Of a DNA stretch of 64,000 nucleotides, positions 42,547 through 54,169 are shown one piece after another (the stretch's first letter is position 1; the number at the start of each line of letters is the position of its first letter). The notes under the pieces were generated by a model. It was not told where the DNA came from, did no database searches, and saw only the letters and a list, made by a program, of their open reading frames with translations. The position numbers and the translations under genes were made by a program. The DNA is from Cristatella mucedo (Eukaryota > Bryozoa > Phylactolaemata > Cristatellidae), in assembly GCA_009760855.2 (NCBI GenBank), contig WPIO01000017.1:4206501-4270500 (forward strand), written 5' to 3'.

Positions 42547-45429
42547 TCAGCTCTCAATGCTCGTGCCCGAGCCGTGCTTATCGCGAAGTTTATCGACCGA
42601 TACGCTTTTGCAGCCGTAAAGCTGCAATGATTTGAGCGACTTCCTGACGGTGAGCAAATGGTCTAGGCACGCATCAGACACGTTGCAAAAGTTGAGCTTG
42701 AGGGTTCTTAGACGCGGCCAACTCTCCGCCAGGCGAAGCACTCCATCCGAAGATATGCTCGTCGAGCTGGCGTCGAATGCCTCCATGTTCGGGCAGCTCG
42801 AGAACAGTGCGCCGAGCGCGGCCGCGTCAAAAGCCTTGCACGACGACACGTCCAGCGAGATCAGATCGAGCTTGCATGCGATCTCGACCAGCGCCCTACT
42901 GCTCAGACCGACACAGTTAGACACGACGAGCTGACGCACGTGCCGGCAGGCGCTGCACAGCTTCGCCATCGTGCCGTCGCTTGTCTGCTTGAGGCCTCTC
43001 AGGTCCAGCGAGCGCAGGCCGTCAAGCCGACGGACGAGCGAGGCGATGGACGCGTCCGTCAGCCTGTAGCACTGGCCGACGTTGACGATCTCGAGGCTCG
43101 CGCACCGACGCAGTGCGCTCAGCCCCTTCGGCGTCACGCGGAAGCAGCCAAACAGCTCGAGCTGCCGAAGGCGGGCCGACAGCGAGCCCGCGATCACCTC
43201 GAGGCCAGCGTCAGTGACGGCCTGGCAGCCGTTGAGTACCAGCTCGGCCAGCGCGGGCAGGCTCCTGCACGCGGCGTCCACGTCGCCGTCCGACAAGCCG
43301 CACCAGCTGACGTTCAGGTGGACAATGCTGGCGCAGTGCACGGCGGCGTGCCGCACCAGGCGGTCGCCGGCGAGCGGCGGCTCCGCGCAGCCGGTGACGT
43401 CCAGGTTGAGCAGCCGGTCGCCGCAGGCACGAAAGGCGCGAGCCAGGCCGCCGTCGGTCACGGCCTCGCCGTCGGGCTTCGTGCCCGAGCAGTGAGCCAG
43501 GGCGAGGCTCGCCGGTCGCTTCTGGCAGATGGCAAGCAGCTCGCCGTCGGACAGCTTCTTCTTGGCCACCGTCACGGCGCGCCACAGCGACGGGTCGCCA
43601 GCGAGCCGGCGCAGGTGCGCGCACGTCTGCATGCATCGGCCGAGGTCCGCCGGCAGCAGGCACCGCATGACGCTCAGCCACATCTCGTCTGGCAGGCACT
43701 GCCACGGCGACAGCTCGCCACTCTGGATGCGCGGCGTGCACTCGGCCAGACGGGCGTAGACGGTGTCCTCCCGGGCGGCCGCCGTGGCGGTGCTCCGAGG
43801 CCGGGCTCGCCGGCCGACGGCGCCAGAAGCTCCGCTCGCCGGCGGCCGAGCTGCGTCGTCGCGGGGCAATGACGGGGCGAACGAAGTAATGTCGGCGTCG
43901 CCGCCGCCATTGTCGATGAACTCGTCGTCGATGAGCTCGTCGTCGCCTGGGACGAAAGCCGAGCTGACTCTCGCCGCGCCAACCTTTGTCGACCTCAGCG
44001 TCGGCTCGGAGGCCGGCAGTGCCGCGTCTCTCCGCCCTTGCTCGCTCGGCCGCCGGCTCGCGGCCGCCACAGGCGGCGACCAGCTGCTGCCCAGGACGGT
44101 GGCGGCGCCCGCCGCCGCCGCCGCCGCCTCGCTGGGAGGATTGGGTCGGCTCGGCTTGTGCCGCCCGACGTTTCCATCGAGCGGGGCGCTGCCGCCAGCG
44201 GCCTCCGAGGCGGCGCGTGTACGAGCCGGATGTTGAGGCCTGCTCCTGCGGGCCGGTTCCCGAGTGGCCTCCTCCGCCGAAACGGCCGGCAGCGGCTCGG
44301 CCGAGCGCCGAGTCGACGCTGCTTTCCCAGCCGCGGCGGCGGCGGGGGCGGCGGCTGGGAAAGCAGCGGTCGCTGGCTCGGGCGCTTTGGGCATGTCGCT
44401 TCTGGCGCGAGCTATCTCGGGCTTGGACAAAGCGTGCCTCGGCACTTCTTTGCGTGCATTCTGGAGCTCAGCTGACGCCGAGGCTATCGTCGACAGATCG
44501 ATGGGCGGCACTCTCGGAGCTTTGGCGGGCGCTGCCGAGACGGCAGAGTTCTTGGCGGCTGCAGCACCGGTACCAGCGGAAGAGTTGGATGTTTCGCGAA
44601 CCATTCTTTCCGTCCTGTCGATAAGTGACCTAGAACGAGCCATGTCCTGGGTGTCCGACTCGTACCGGACAGATGACGCCGGAACGACGACTGCGGCTTC
44701 GAACGCCTCGTCCTCGAGCCGTCGAGCGACTTGTCGGAGTGGTGGCTCGCCTGCGTCTCGAGACCGCGCCGGAGCGCCATCGCTCGCTAGAGCTGCGCGT
44801 GTCCAATGATTAGCAGCCTCCGGAACGCCGCCGGAAGGATCGAAATGGCGGTCACGCGCTTGCTCGCATTCGCCGTCGTCGAAGGCGGGGGTGGGGTGGT
44901 CGTGGACCTGCGACGACGCCAGCGATGAGGCCGAACCGTCGAACCTGATGGCATGGGCGCGACCGAGATTGATAAAGGGCTGTCTGTTGAGCTTCCCAGA
45001 TCGCTCTTCTCTATGCCTTGAGAAGTCCATAAACTCCCTGACCGTGTCGCTCCACGCGGACCTCGCCGGCGGTGGCGGTGGCGGAGGCACGTCGACGACC
45101 CGATCAGCCCGAGGCGGACTGGGACGATCGAGCGACGGGTGGCTGTCAGCATTTTCAGAAATTCGTGGGCTATTTGATCTAGCCCAATCACTGAAATTCG
45201 CTTTCGCGTAGATTTGCTCGCTAGTAAACGACACGGTCACTTCCTTCTGCTCGTAGTTCCGCGAAGCCGAACCCGGTAGGCCCCACCAGGCTGCCGAAAG
45301 GCTGTCGCCTTTCTGGGTGAGATCCGTTTGCCTCCTGACGCCGGCCAAAAGGCCGTCTTTGGAAAGGTCCTGATAATATCTCACGGTGGGGCGGTGAGTA
45401 CGCAATCCATAGTCGAGCTGGCTATCCAT
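42547..45429 (-). CDS. F-box/leucine-rich-repeat protein, intronless
   Basis: A single frame of 960 codons from ATG 45429 (the open frame extends 18 codons further, but without an ATG). Residues ~1-570 are low-complexity and probably disordered, with a Pro7 run at about 115-121, Ala/Pro-rich stretches and RS/RRP segments. Residues ~574-621 are an F-box (LSPWQCLPDEMW, then C.QTCAHLRRLAGDPSLWRAV). From ~625 to the end run about 12 leucine-rich repeats of the Cys-containing type (LNLDVTGC, HLNVSWCGLSD, ELVLNGCQAVTDAGL, QLELFGCFRVT, SLDLRGLKQTSD, SLQLYGCKSV). Family knowledge: the F-box binds SKP1 in SCF ubiquitin ligases and the LRRs recruit substrate. It resembles the FBXL group, but I cannot assign an orthologue, and a 570-residue N-terminus is unusually long. 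Codon use is very GC-rich and overlapping opposite-strand frames are shadows. A weak TATA-like 'ttaatata' lies at 45577-45584. Confidence 0.85.
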   Translation of the reverse strand: MDSQLDYGLRTHRPTVRYYQDLSKDGLLAGVRRQTDLTQKGDSLSAAWWGLPGSASRNYEQKEVTVSFTSEQIYAKANFSDWARSNSPRISENADSHPSLDRPSPPRADRVVDVPPPPPPPARSAWSDTVREFMDFSRHREERSGKLNRQPFINLGRAHAIRFDGSASSLASSQVHDHPTPAFDDGECEQARDRHFDPSGGVPEAANHWTRAALASDGAPARSRDAGEPPLRQVARRLEDEAFEAAVVVPASSVRYESDTQDMARSRSLIDRTERMVRETSNSSAGTGAAAAKNSAVSAAPAKAPRVPPIDLSTIASASAELQNARKEVPRHALSKPEIARARSDMPKAPEPATAAFPAAAPAAAAAGKAASTRRSAEPLPAVSAEEATREPARRSRPQHPARTRAASEAAGGSAPLDGNVGRHKPSRPNPPSEAAAAAAGAATVLGSSWSPPVAAASRRPSEQGRRDAALPASEPTLRSTKVGAARVSSAFVPGDDELIDDEFIDNGGGDADITSFAPSLPRDDAARPPASGASGAVGRRARPRSTATAAAREDTVYARLAECTPRIQSGELSPWQCLPDEMWLSVMRCLLPADLGRCMQTCAHLRRLAGDPSLWRAVTVAKKKLSDGELLAICQKRPASLALAHCSGTKPDGEAVTDGGLARAFRACGDRLLNLDVTGCAEPPLAGDRLVRHAAVHCASIVHLNVSWCGLSDGDVDAACRSLPALAELVLNGCQAVTDAGLEVIAGSLSARLRQLELFGCFRVTPKGLSALRRCASLEIVNVGQCYRLTDASIASLVRRLDGLRSLDLRGLKQTSDGTMAKLCSACRHVRQLVVSNCVGLSSRALVEIACKLDLISLDVSSCKAFDAAALGALFSSCPNMEAFDASSTSISSDGVLRLAESWPRLRTLKLNFCNVSDACLDHLLTVRKSLKSLQLYGCKSVSVDKLRDKHGSGTSIES

Positions 45430-46077
45430 GCCCGCCGAGCGTATGAAAGTGGAAGCACACCGGAAGGCCGAGTCCGGATCCAAGCGGCTACGTCAGGCTG
45501 CTACCATGGTCACGGCCTTGACTCAGCGAGCGGAGTTAAGCCGCTCCCAGCCAGGCCGCGAGCCACTACCGCTAGGTTAATATACCGAAACCTCGTGAGT
45601 GAATGCCTCCAGCCGAAGCCTGAGCAGCGTAGAGGCTGTTTGTGCCAAGCTGTGTGTGGGCCGCCTCGCGCTGGGGCACGCCACCCACGCAAGACGCACT
45701 TCCCTGCGGCGGCAGCGTCCTTTGACCCTCGTGGCGAACCAAACCCCCACAAGGTAGTCTTTAACAACTGGAACAAGGAAGAGCCACGGACTAAGGACTG
45801 AGAGCTTCGTGCAGAATAGCTGAGGTCTATCTGAGCATCTCCTGGATCAGCTTGCAATCCATGGACTCGGCTGCAGCTTCGGTGCAGCGGTGCCGTTATT
45901 ACAAACGTGGTGTGCGGCTTCCACGTCCGATCAAAACTAGGTAGCAAACGCAGCGCTCGTAACGGTGCTAGTCTCAGCCAATGTGTGCAGAATACCGGCA
46001 ACGCTTGACCCGTGTAGCACGGCTAGAGACTTGTAGGTGCTGCACCAATGCACGAAGTTATGCCGACAGTAGCAGTA
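45430..46077. other. Upstream region of the F-box gene
   Basis: Opposite-strand frames here have no recognisable family. This should hold the gene's promoter and 5' leader. No repeats recognised until the L2 at 46.08 kb. Confidence 0.5.
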
Positions 46078-47300
46078 ACACCGATACCTTGTACAAACCT
46101 CAAATCCTTTGGAGACCGTGCATTTAGTTCGTATACTCCCAAAGCCTGGAACTCCCTCCCGACTTGCATCATAACATCCCTGACTTGACCACATTTAAAA
46201 ATAACTTAAAAATACCTATTTAGGACAGCATTTAGTGGGTCCCTGTGATTCGTCCTTCTGCACTGGTGCAGCTCTCAGCTTAGCCGCGATGGGAGCCCTT
46301 GCCTTAGGGGGGTCGACTAGGGCGCCTAGTACAGACCCAGCTCCTGATCCACCTAGCTCAGGTTAGAATGGAGCTGTATGCAGGCGATACGGTTAGGAGA
46401 TGGAGCGACTAATGTGCTTGTCTTAGCGGGTTCGACTAGGACACCTAGTACAAGCCCGGTTCCCGGTCTACCTGCTAAAGTTAGAAAGAAGCCTGGTGCA
46501 GACGATGCGGTAAGGATGTGCATCGACTAATATGCTGAAGTAGAAATAGCAGCTGCGCGCGAGGTCAGGAGTTGAGAGGAGAGAGAATATAATGAGACGA
46601 CTGACAAAGCTCGGGGCTGCAGCTTGGGGAGTCGATCAGAGACTACGCCCCGAGAGCACGGCTGCAGCTTCGGTAGTCGATGCGAGACTACGCTTCGAGA
46701 GCACGAGTGACGAACCTACGGCGACGGACAGCTAAGTGCAACTTAGACTGCGCAGTTGTGTTCTGCCGGCTACTCAGTAAGCTGCTCGTATCTTGGGGTG
46801 CTGTAGCGGCCCGCCTTCGGGGTTGGGACAATCGCTAGCGACTCACGCATAGGATAGTTTATTATACGCGGGCTTCGGGAGTTTGCGCTGTTAACTCCGT
46901 CGGTCTGGTGCGTGCAGCGTAAAGCCCTTGCGCCGGCGCGTAACCACTACTAACAGGCCCACAATAAACTGTTGCTTTCGGCACCCAATTGTGGCCGCCT
47001 GTGTTTTAACCGCACTGCAGCACTGCATCACACAGTCCACCGGTAGAGAACCGGGGGACAAGCATCTCTGCGCGGTTACACTTAATGTGCTTATGCGGGC
47101 TGACATTGTTGCATGCTGCCACTAACCACATTTGCATGCTGACCCTGTGCATGTCACCCCTAACCATATTATTCATTTTGTTTATCAAGCATGATATTAC
47201 TCACCATTCAATTATATTTCCCTTTGCAGCAAATGTAAAGCGCCTAGAAAGAGATTTTGAGTTCTCTGATGGCGCTTTATCAAGTGCATTATTGTTATTA
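46078..47300 (+). mobile_element. L2-A LINE 3' end split by a solo LTR
   Basis: Left part 46078-46258 holds 'ccttgtacaaacctcaaatc' through 'gtccctgtgattcgtccttc'. Right part 47081-47300 resumes with 'atgtgcttatgcgggctgac' and runs through the 3' UTR, tail and (TTA)n. Comparison with 40.83-40.85 kb shows that the two parts join without loss once the 822-bp insert is removed. Confidence 0.93.
46259..47080 (+). mobile_element. Solo LTR, 822 bp
   Basis: Starts TG (tgcactggtgcagctctcag) and ends CA (gcgcggttaca), flanked by cttc/ctta, a 4-bp duplication with one mismatch. Contains a TATA-like 'ttattatacg' near 46860 and an AATAAA at about 46962, the layout of an LTR (U3-R-U5). Two internal tandem duplications are visible: a ~125-bp unit (46304-46540, 'gactaggncncctagtacan') and a ~45-bp unit near 46612-46705 ('ggctgcagcttnggnagtcg'). 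No internal gag-pol, so it arose by LTR-LTR recombination. Superfamily not assignable; the strand is inferred from the AATAAA. Confidence 0.8.
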
Positions 47301-50150
47301 ACACGGCAGCGACGAAGAGCGCTCATACCTTAACATAGAAAGTCTGTGTGCATAGCGTAGACAAGTCTATTTGACTGCAGTGGAGAGTGACAGGCGTTCA
47401 ACAGCGGCCATGGCTTACGCTAACGGCTCCGTAGCCTAGAGCTTTAATCAGCTCACATGACAAAGGCGAGTCTAGACTTACAGGGGACTTCCTATCTCAT
47501 GGCTCCAACTTGCATTCGGTCTCGGCCACAGATTAATCAGTCATAATCCGGCTGGTTTAGCAGGCGCTGCCGTTTACCGTATCTTGAGAATGATCGAAGC
47601 AGAATGCTGCTAAATTAGGAAGGTAGGCCTCAGGCGTAAGGCTGTGTAAAACGCACTTGCTATTCGAGCGTCGTGCATCTTAATTGCGTTGAATCGTTGT
47701 TAGTGGTCGGGGACAGATCGCCGAGCAGTAAATCGTATGCAGGCTCTGTCTTGGGAGCCTGAATATTCCGTTTCGACTCCAGGAACCAGCCTGATATAAT
47801 TTCACTTTTAAAACGAAACAGCGTTAAAGTGCAAGAAGAGCTCAGCATACGCTGTAAGCATTCACATGTGTGTTCATCCTTATTTACATTTATTTGTTAT
47901 TCACCATTCTTGTGTGAACAAAGCCAACTATGGATGGGGCCTCTCATAAAGCCCGTGAAATGTGACTCGTGAAAATCGACCGCCATGAGAGAATTGCAAA
48001 GGGCTCACTTTTTTATAAAGTTAAGGAAAGCTTTATCTATGCAAACCTCATACAAGGGCAGACAGAATACAATGCATTCGTAACCGTCGAGTTGCTCGAG
48101 AAACTTGACTTACGATAAGTGCTGCCACGAGTATGCATCGCCACTAATGTTGGGGTCGCTAGCCATCTCTGATTTATTTTAGATTAAGTAATTAAATTCG
48201 CTAAAGCGTTTTCCTATAGGAATGCAGTTGTTCAAACATTTAGCTATCCATATTTAACGATTGGTATACCTTGACTCACATAACTCTTGTCAACCGAGTA
48301 TGGATCCTGTCCTGTGCATGATGCCTGACAACTTTGTGACACGCATAAGCTGATGAAAGCAAAGCTGGATTAATCGACTTTCAAAGATGCTTATCTTTGG
48401 CTGTTTGCGTGATACCTCCGCTATCCGGATTTTAATCCTAATCATAACCATTATTTAGCAACAAATAAAGTTTATTTTTTGTGGCAAAAAGATCAGAATG
48501 TGCTCCCTAAGGCCTTGATATTGTTGAGATCCTAAAGAGTTGAGCTAAGGAGCATACTCAGCGAGTAAACATCAACAATACGGGTCAGAATTAGCTTGAT
48601 GTTCTCACTTCGATAGTTTGACTTAAGCCATTCACTCTTCTATCCAAGCTAGATATCAGTCCTTTCATCGTGAAATCAAACCTACCCCGTGGGAAAAGAG
48701 TCGCCAAATACGGCAGTTAGTTAAAGCAAATGTCAGCGTTCGACTTTGGTCTGCCATGCCGTTCTTCAGGCAGGAAGGAATAGAGAAAGTGTGGATGATG
48801 TCAGCTGAGAGAAGCTATTAGCGTAGCCAGAGCGACAAATGGCCTGGTTCAGATTGCTCAGCTTGGTCAAGCTATCCGAACCTGGATGCGTCAGAGGGTG
48901 AGCTGACAGTAACTGATTAGCATGTTAGCTTGAGCTCATCCCCGCTACTAGGCTGGTAAAGAGCCCATATGGAACCGCTGACTGCAACAGCTTCAGGGAT
49001 TCTTTTTCCATCTACTTTCGAGCGGAATTGGCTAGATATCTTACTGTCAAGAGACATTATGTGCACAAAGCCTGGCTACGCTCCAAAAATACCATTTCGC
49101 AGTAACTCAGGCAGGCGATATATAATCTTCAATGAAAGACGCGGTGGCGAATGTACATTTTGAACATTAAATGAGGGACGAAAAGTTTGTGCTTGAGTCT
49201 CCCATTAAAAAATTACTACATTCAATCACTCCTACTTTTTCTTTCAAGCATTTGTAGTTTGCATTTAGAAAACCTGTGATCTCTTCGACCGAAGGCCTTA
49301 GGGATAAAGCAATTAATCCCGGAGACCTATACATACCGGCAGTAATCTATAATAAGTGCACTAGCTTGCAATCCTAAGCAAACGGGTAACTAAAAATGAA
49401 CAACTGCAAAGAATACGCGTGTTATAGATCGATAGAAATTACCGTGTTCTTCAGCAGTAATAAAGCTAATAAACTTACCTTTCACAAGTTAATCAGCGGG
49501 ACCATTAATCTAAATAGTTATTGTCAAATTAAAACTTAAATACTGACTCGAAAGTCGGTTAACTATTCAGCTTCCAAATAGGTGTAATCTATTTCGTCTC
49601 AAGCTATGGATGTAGGCATGATTCTTGCTAACGAACCAAAAGCCTAGTCAAATTGATTAGACCCGAGAGGCTTTAATGGCTCGGTTGGATTACTGTCATC
49701 ATTGAAATCGCGTATATAAAAACCCAAGTAATTACCATCCCAATTCTGAGCTTCCTTAATACAGAAAAACCGCTACAAAACAAATTTCTGGTTATAATGT
49801 GTGCAACACAGAGGAGCTGCACTACTTATATTTGTGAATGAATGCCTACTGGTGGCTGCGCTTAAATGTCACCGATCAGTACACCAGTAATCACCGAAGT
49901 CAGACTGAAAAATATTTAGCCAAACCATTTGTCAAATTAACCCCGCCGAATATTTTAAATGGATATCGTAGCACTGATAAGAAAGCCTAACCTCTAGAAG
50001 CAGACGCGAGAGTCATAGCAACTCAGCTATTTAGACCAGAAAATATGGCACCTCTTGAGCATAAGCCTAAAGGAATGACAGTAACGGTTCAAAGCCGACC
50101 GGACGCATAAGAAGTAGCAGCAAGCGGGGAAGGAGCTTCGCAGGCTGCGT
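47301..50150. other. AT-rich intergenic DNA, no gene or known repeat
   Basis: The longest stretch in the window free of the local LINE and SINE families. Only very short frames; no splice-site pairs with coding sequence between them were recognised. Confidence 0.6.
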
Positions 50151-50154
50151 CGCG

Positions 50155-50512
50155 CTTGAGAGTAAAGACCGTTGGCGACAGAAACTTTAGCTCTGCAGGT
50201 CCTGGACTGCGGAACTAGCTTCTACAATTCTCACGCAACGACAACTGCTCTTCTGCTGCTGACTATGGCTCGTCCTTTTCAGCGGCACTGAGCTGCTACT
50301 TCCACGCTACTCACTAACTCACTACCTCAGCTACTCTCCTGACTCTGCTATGCTTCCCACTTTCTCTTTGGTGCGTGAGGTGGTCTGTTGGCTACCGAAT
50401 GCGTATCGAAAGCCGCTTGGGCTTTGAGTTCGATGTAGAAAACTCTCCTGCGTAACACCCACGTGGTCTTTATGGTTTTGTGGAGTTACAGACTGAGATA
50501 CATTACATTACA
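50155..50512 (+). mobile_element. L2-B LINE, 3' end
   Basis: 'gagagtaaagaccgttggcg', 'ctctgcaggtcctggactgc' (RLWNSLP codons), 'cactttctctttggtgcgtg', 'actctcctgcgtaacaccca', ending 'tacattacattac'. Confidence 0.9.
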
Positions 50513-50514
50513 TA

Positions 50515-51794
50515 GTTGGCGTCCTTATAAATGTATCTATCTAAGCAACGGTGTCACAAAAAGTCAACCTACATGTAGCCAGACTGGTATTACAGCGATG
50601 ATCGGGGAGACAATATGCCGGCTCCATTTTACCTGCAAGTCACCTAACACCAGGGGTCGCCGTATATTTCTAGCAGCTGGCTCGCTTTAAATGCAAACCC
50701 AATTTCCATATAGATGCATGCTAGATTTGTTCCGGTGAGACTTTACGATTTGCGAGGCCTTAAGTGAGGAAGATGCGTTAGCAAAAGCACTTAGTTCTTA
50801 GCCCGTGCTATGCAGAAAATACTTGACTACACTAGTCAGCACGCGCCGACAGTCAACCAGCACAATAAGGCGACTTCATCTGACCCAGACGGCCTATAAG
50901 AATGACACAACCGCCGAGGTAATCGAGAAAAGCAGCAAGAGAGAGGTAGTGCAGCTCTCTGCCATCTGCTCTTACTCTGCAGCTAGTACCGCAGAATCCA
51001 GAAAGAAGCACTTCCCACAGGGAGGAGGCGAAAGTGTGCTTTTGTACGAAATGGGGGTCATGTTAAAATTAGACCGGCATCGAGAAATATCCATGTCTTT
51101 TTATTGCAAGTTATTTCTCTGTGATAGAAAAAAGACTTGTGGTGGACTGGCCATTATTACTCTCTCCTCCCTCAGTTTCAGACCGTCTGCAGTCTTCTTG
51201 AAGCAGCCTTTCAAATCTCTTTTAATAAGTCCCTCCAATAGCAAGCTGTAAGTAGTTGATAATCAATTTACCCGCTCTATTTTATAAGGCCTCCTTTATT
51301 TCAGATTTTGCAGATCTCATTTAAATTCGGCATTCCAGAAGTCTTTTTTCCTAATTCTGGGTGATTTTAGCATTCATTTTGTGGCGAATTGTGTTCTTTG
51401 AGTGCTTCATGCTCTGTCATGGCTCATATTCATGGCTCCTGTAAGCTGACGCTCTGACACCAAGCACGCGCCTGTACACAAACGACGAAAGGCAGAAACC
51501 GAGGAGGGCTCCAACACAAGTGTATTCCGTCAACGCCCGCAGCGTTACACCACACAGCCGTTCTCCCCTTCGTCTTGTTTCTCACTGGCTGCCCCTATCC
51601 AGTGACTTATCCTCGTAAAACCATTTCCTAATAAACCAACACTGCCCATAAACCAGCAGCCATAAACGCCATTGGCCCATGCAGTCGCAGTATGGCAATA
51701 AAACTATCACTGCTCCACTCAAAACTAAGGTCACAGACTCACATCAGTATTCTCGTGGAATTGTATGCATGGATGTATGCATGTATGTACGTAT
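50515..51794. other. Intergenic DNA, no gene recognised
   Basis: A 148-codon frame at 50805-51251 has no recognisable family and starts with GTG. A short ATGT-type microsatellite (about 51763-51800) precedes the next L2-B. Confidence 0.5.
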
Positions 51795-51796
51795 GT

Positions 51797-51990
51797 ATGT
51801 ATCTCTGTCTGTAACTCCACAAAGTCATAAAGACCATGTGGGTGTTACGCAGGAAAGTTTTGTATAGCGCACTCACAGCCTAAGCGGCTTTCTGTTCGCA
51901 TTCGGTGTAGCCAACAGACTTCGTCTCACGCAACAAAGAGAAAGTGGGAAGCATAGCAGAGTCAGGAGAGCAGTTGAGCAGTTAAGTCCT
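51797..51990 (-). mobile_element. L2-B LINE, 3' end
   Basis: Complement of the L2-B end: 'gtaactccacaaagtcataa', 'agttttgtatagcgcactca', 'acaaagagaaagtgggaagc'. Confidence 0.92.
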
Positions 51991-53329
51991 AGTATTACCG
52001 AATTCTGCTTATCTGAACGCACATCGATCTCATTCAGTCCGCGCTGTGTGTCCCCTTCAGTATCCAAAAGCAGCTGCTAATCTTTCAAAATCAAGGCCCT
52101 TGACATTAATACTGTCCACGGGAAAATATCTGTGCCGGCTGCTCAATCCTCCAGCCCTAGAATTTAAGCCGGGTTTACTGGTGAGTCTTGCTTTCAACCA
52201 GCTTCCTTCCTACTAGAGTCTTCGGTCTATACGTAACCAATACTCGGGGTCGGTCAAAGACGAGGTAAAAATTAATGAAGACTCAGCAGCAGTGCGTGCT
52301 GCTAATTCTTGGCCAAGACTCGGGCAGGACTTAGCAAACGACCAAGCGTAGGAGCCTTCAGGGGCACGCCTTCTTCGCTGCGCTGAAAAGCATGGGGAAC
52401 GACTCGACCGGTGGTGAAATCGTCGAAGCGTTTTACGAGCCTCCGCTCGTGGGAATCTGCGAGCTAGTCATACGAGAATTAGAGAGTGAGGTGGCGGACG
52501 ATAAAGCGACCAAAGAAGGTTAAAATTTAACGGGAGGTGCATCTTTGAGGGACACTTCCTATCTGTAATATAAAAGCAATGTCCACACGACCACTCGGGG
52601 GGCGGATCAAGTAGGAAGCCAAACTTTAAGGAAGGCCGACCGTGTAAAGTGCCTACGAAAAGGAAGACCGAAGTATGGCAGAAGTAGATAGGAAGCAAGA
52701 CTCACCAGATTTAGCTTAGTGGTAAGGAGCTCCCGCCAGGTCGTGGTTTTCAGCCCTGATGCCGTTCTTTATTGCTCACTGCGAGTGTAGTTGTAGCCGC
52801 TAACGCTCTCTGCCGCTACATTAACGAGGCATTTGAATCAGCTGAACTTTATCTTTTTGTCCGACCTGCCGTCACTAACGAAATGCTACAGCATGCCAAT
52901 AACTCCCTCACTCAGTGTGCCTCGTCAACGTCCGACTCGAAAGCAGCAGTGCCCACGAGAGCAGAGCCGCAAGCAGTCACTCACGTCGTTCGCTCACAGC
53001 CAGTGCCGACACGATCCACCGCCAGGCGGCCGCTTAAGCGGCTGCCTGAAACATGTACGCCCCGACCGCTATCCCTTTTCGGGAGCGGTCACACAAGACG
53101 GCAGCTCGTTACCGTGGCTAGCCGAGCCCAACAGAGCTCTTCCAATGAGGTTCTGGATAAGTTTAATCCTTGGACTTAAAAAAAAAAGCTGGAAAAAGCC
53201 TGTATAGGATCAGGAGTGACTGTCCATCGACTGGCATACGAGACTATCATAGGTTGCACCAATCCATCGCAGCTAAAGCAGAGTCTACATTACAGCAAAA
53301 CTATAACAGAATCTCAAATTCACAATGTA
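51991..53329. other. Intergenic DNA around a SINE variant
   Basis: Apart from the SINE2-related element at 52705-52850, two overlapping 120-135 codon frames at 52.77-53.21 kb have no recognisable family. Confidence 0.45.
52705..52850 (+). mobile_element. SINE2 variant with a different head
   Basis: Head 'gatttagcttagtggtaagg' differs from SINE2 but is tRNA-like. The body then follows SINE2: 'gttctttattgctcactgcg', 'gtagccgctaacgctctctg', 'ccgctacattaacgaggc', 'gaatcagct'. The same variant is at 59.85 kb and, in reverse, at 60.65 kb. Confidence 0.75.
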
Positions 53330-53805
53330 TGGATACAAAGCTCTTTCGATGAACCAAAAGGCCCGCGATGGCTTGGCTCCTCCATACCTAGCTGAACTGA
53401 TGCACAAGTTTAGGCCTCTTCGTAGCCTCAGGTATAGACAATAAATTAGCTGTTCCACTCCTCTGCTAAAAGACCATATGCGAGAGAAAACTCTGCTCTG
53501 CAGGTCCTAAACTGTGGAACTCACTTCAACAATTCTTACGAAACGACAACTACACTCCTACTGCCGACCACTGCACAACCTTTGCTGCCGCCCTGAGCTT
53601 CTACTTTCATGCCACTCACTAACTCGGGTGCTCTACTGAATCAGAAATGCTTCTCACTTTCTCTTTGTTGCGTGAGATGAAGTCTGTTGGCTACTGAATG
53701 TGTACCGAAAGCCTCCCTGGCTGTGAGTGCGCAATACAAAACTCTTCTGTGTAACACCCACTTAGTCTTTGCAGAGTTACAGAGAAGATACATTACATTA
53801 TATTA
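53330..53805 (+). mobile_element. L2-B LINE, C-terminal and 3' end
   Basis: 'aggcccgcgatggcttggct' and 'ccatacctagctgaactgat' (KARHGLAPSYLAEL), 'ggtcctaaactgtggaactc', 'cactttctctttgttgcgtg', ending in 'tacattacattat'. Frameshifted. Confidence 0.9.
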
Positions 53806-54169
53806 CAATCCAAAAATGCTGGCGTCGACCATCAAACGTCTCTTCAACATATTCCAGGTCACCACTTTACCAAGTGCTCCTTCTGGAAATCGAGCAGCTC
53901 GTTTTCTAGTTTCTTTGTCAGCAAGATATCCAAGATTAGAGTGTACTCTCTCCAGTGAAATCCCCGGACGACTCATCCTCCGTTTTTGCCTTTTCCCAAT
54001 ACCTACTTTCAATCCGGTGTCAATCGACCTCATCTCGAAGTTCCTTTGCCACTCTAAAAAGGCTAGTAGCCCTCTAGACCCGCATCTACAGTGTTCCTTA
54101 CGAGATGCAATATTTGCAACAGATATGCCCTTAGAATAAGATCGTTTTGCTAGATCCTGGATCAAGAAT

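Noticed and set aside
42940-44809. Long plus-strand frames (up to 310 codons) across the F-box gene
   Set aside because: They are antisense shadows of the GC-rich minus-strand coding sequence, which has a real F-box and LRRs; the plus-strand translations match no family.
50805-51251. 148-codon frame as a gene
   Set aside because: It starts at a GTG with no recognised domain or splice signals; composition looks like chance.
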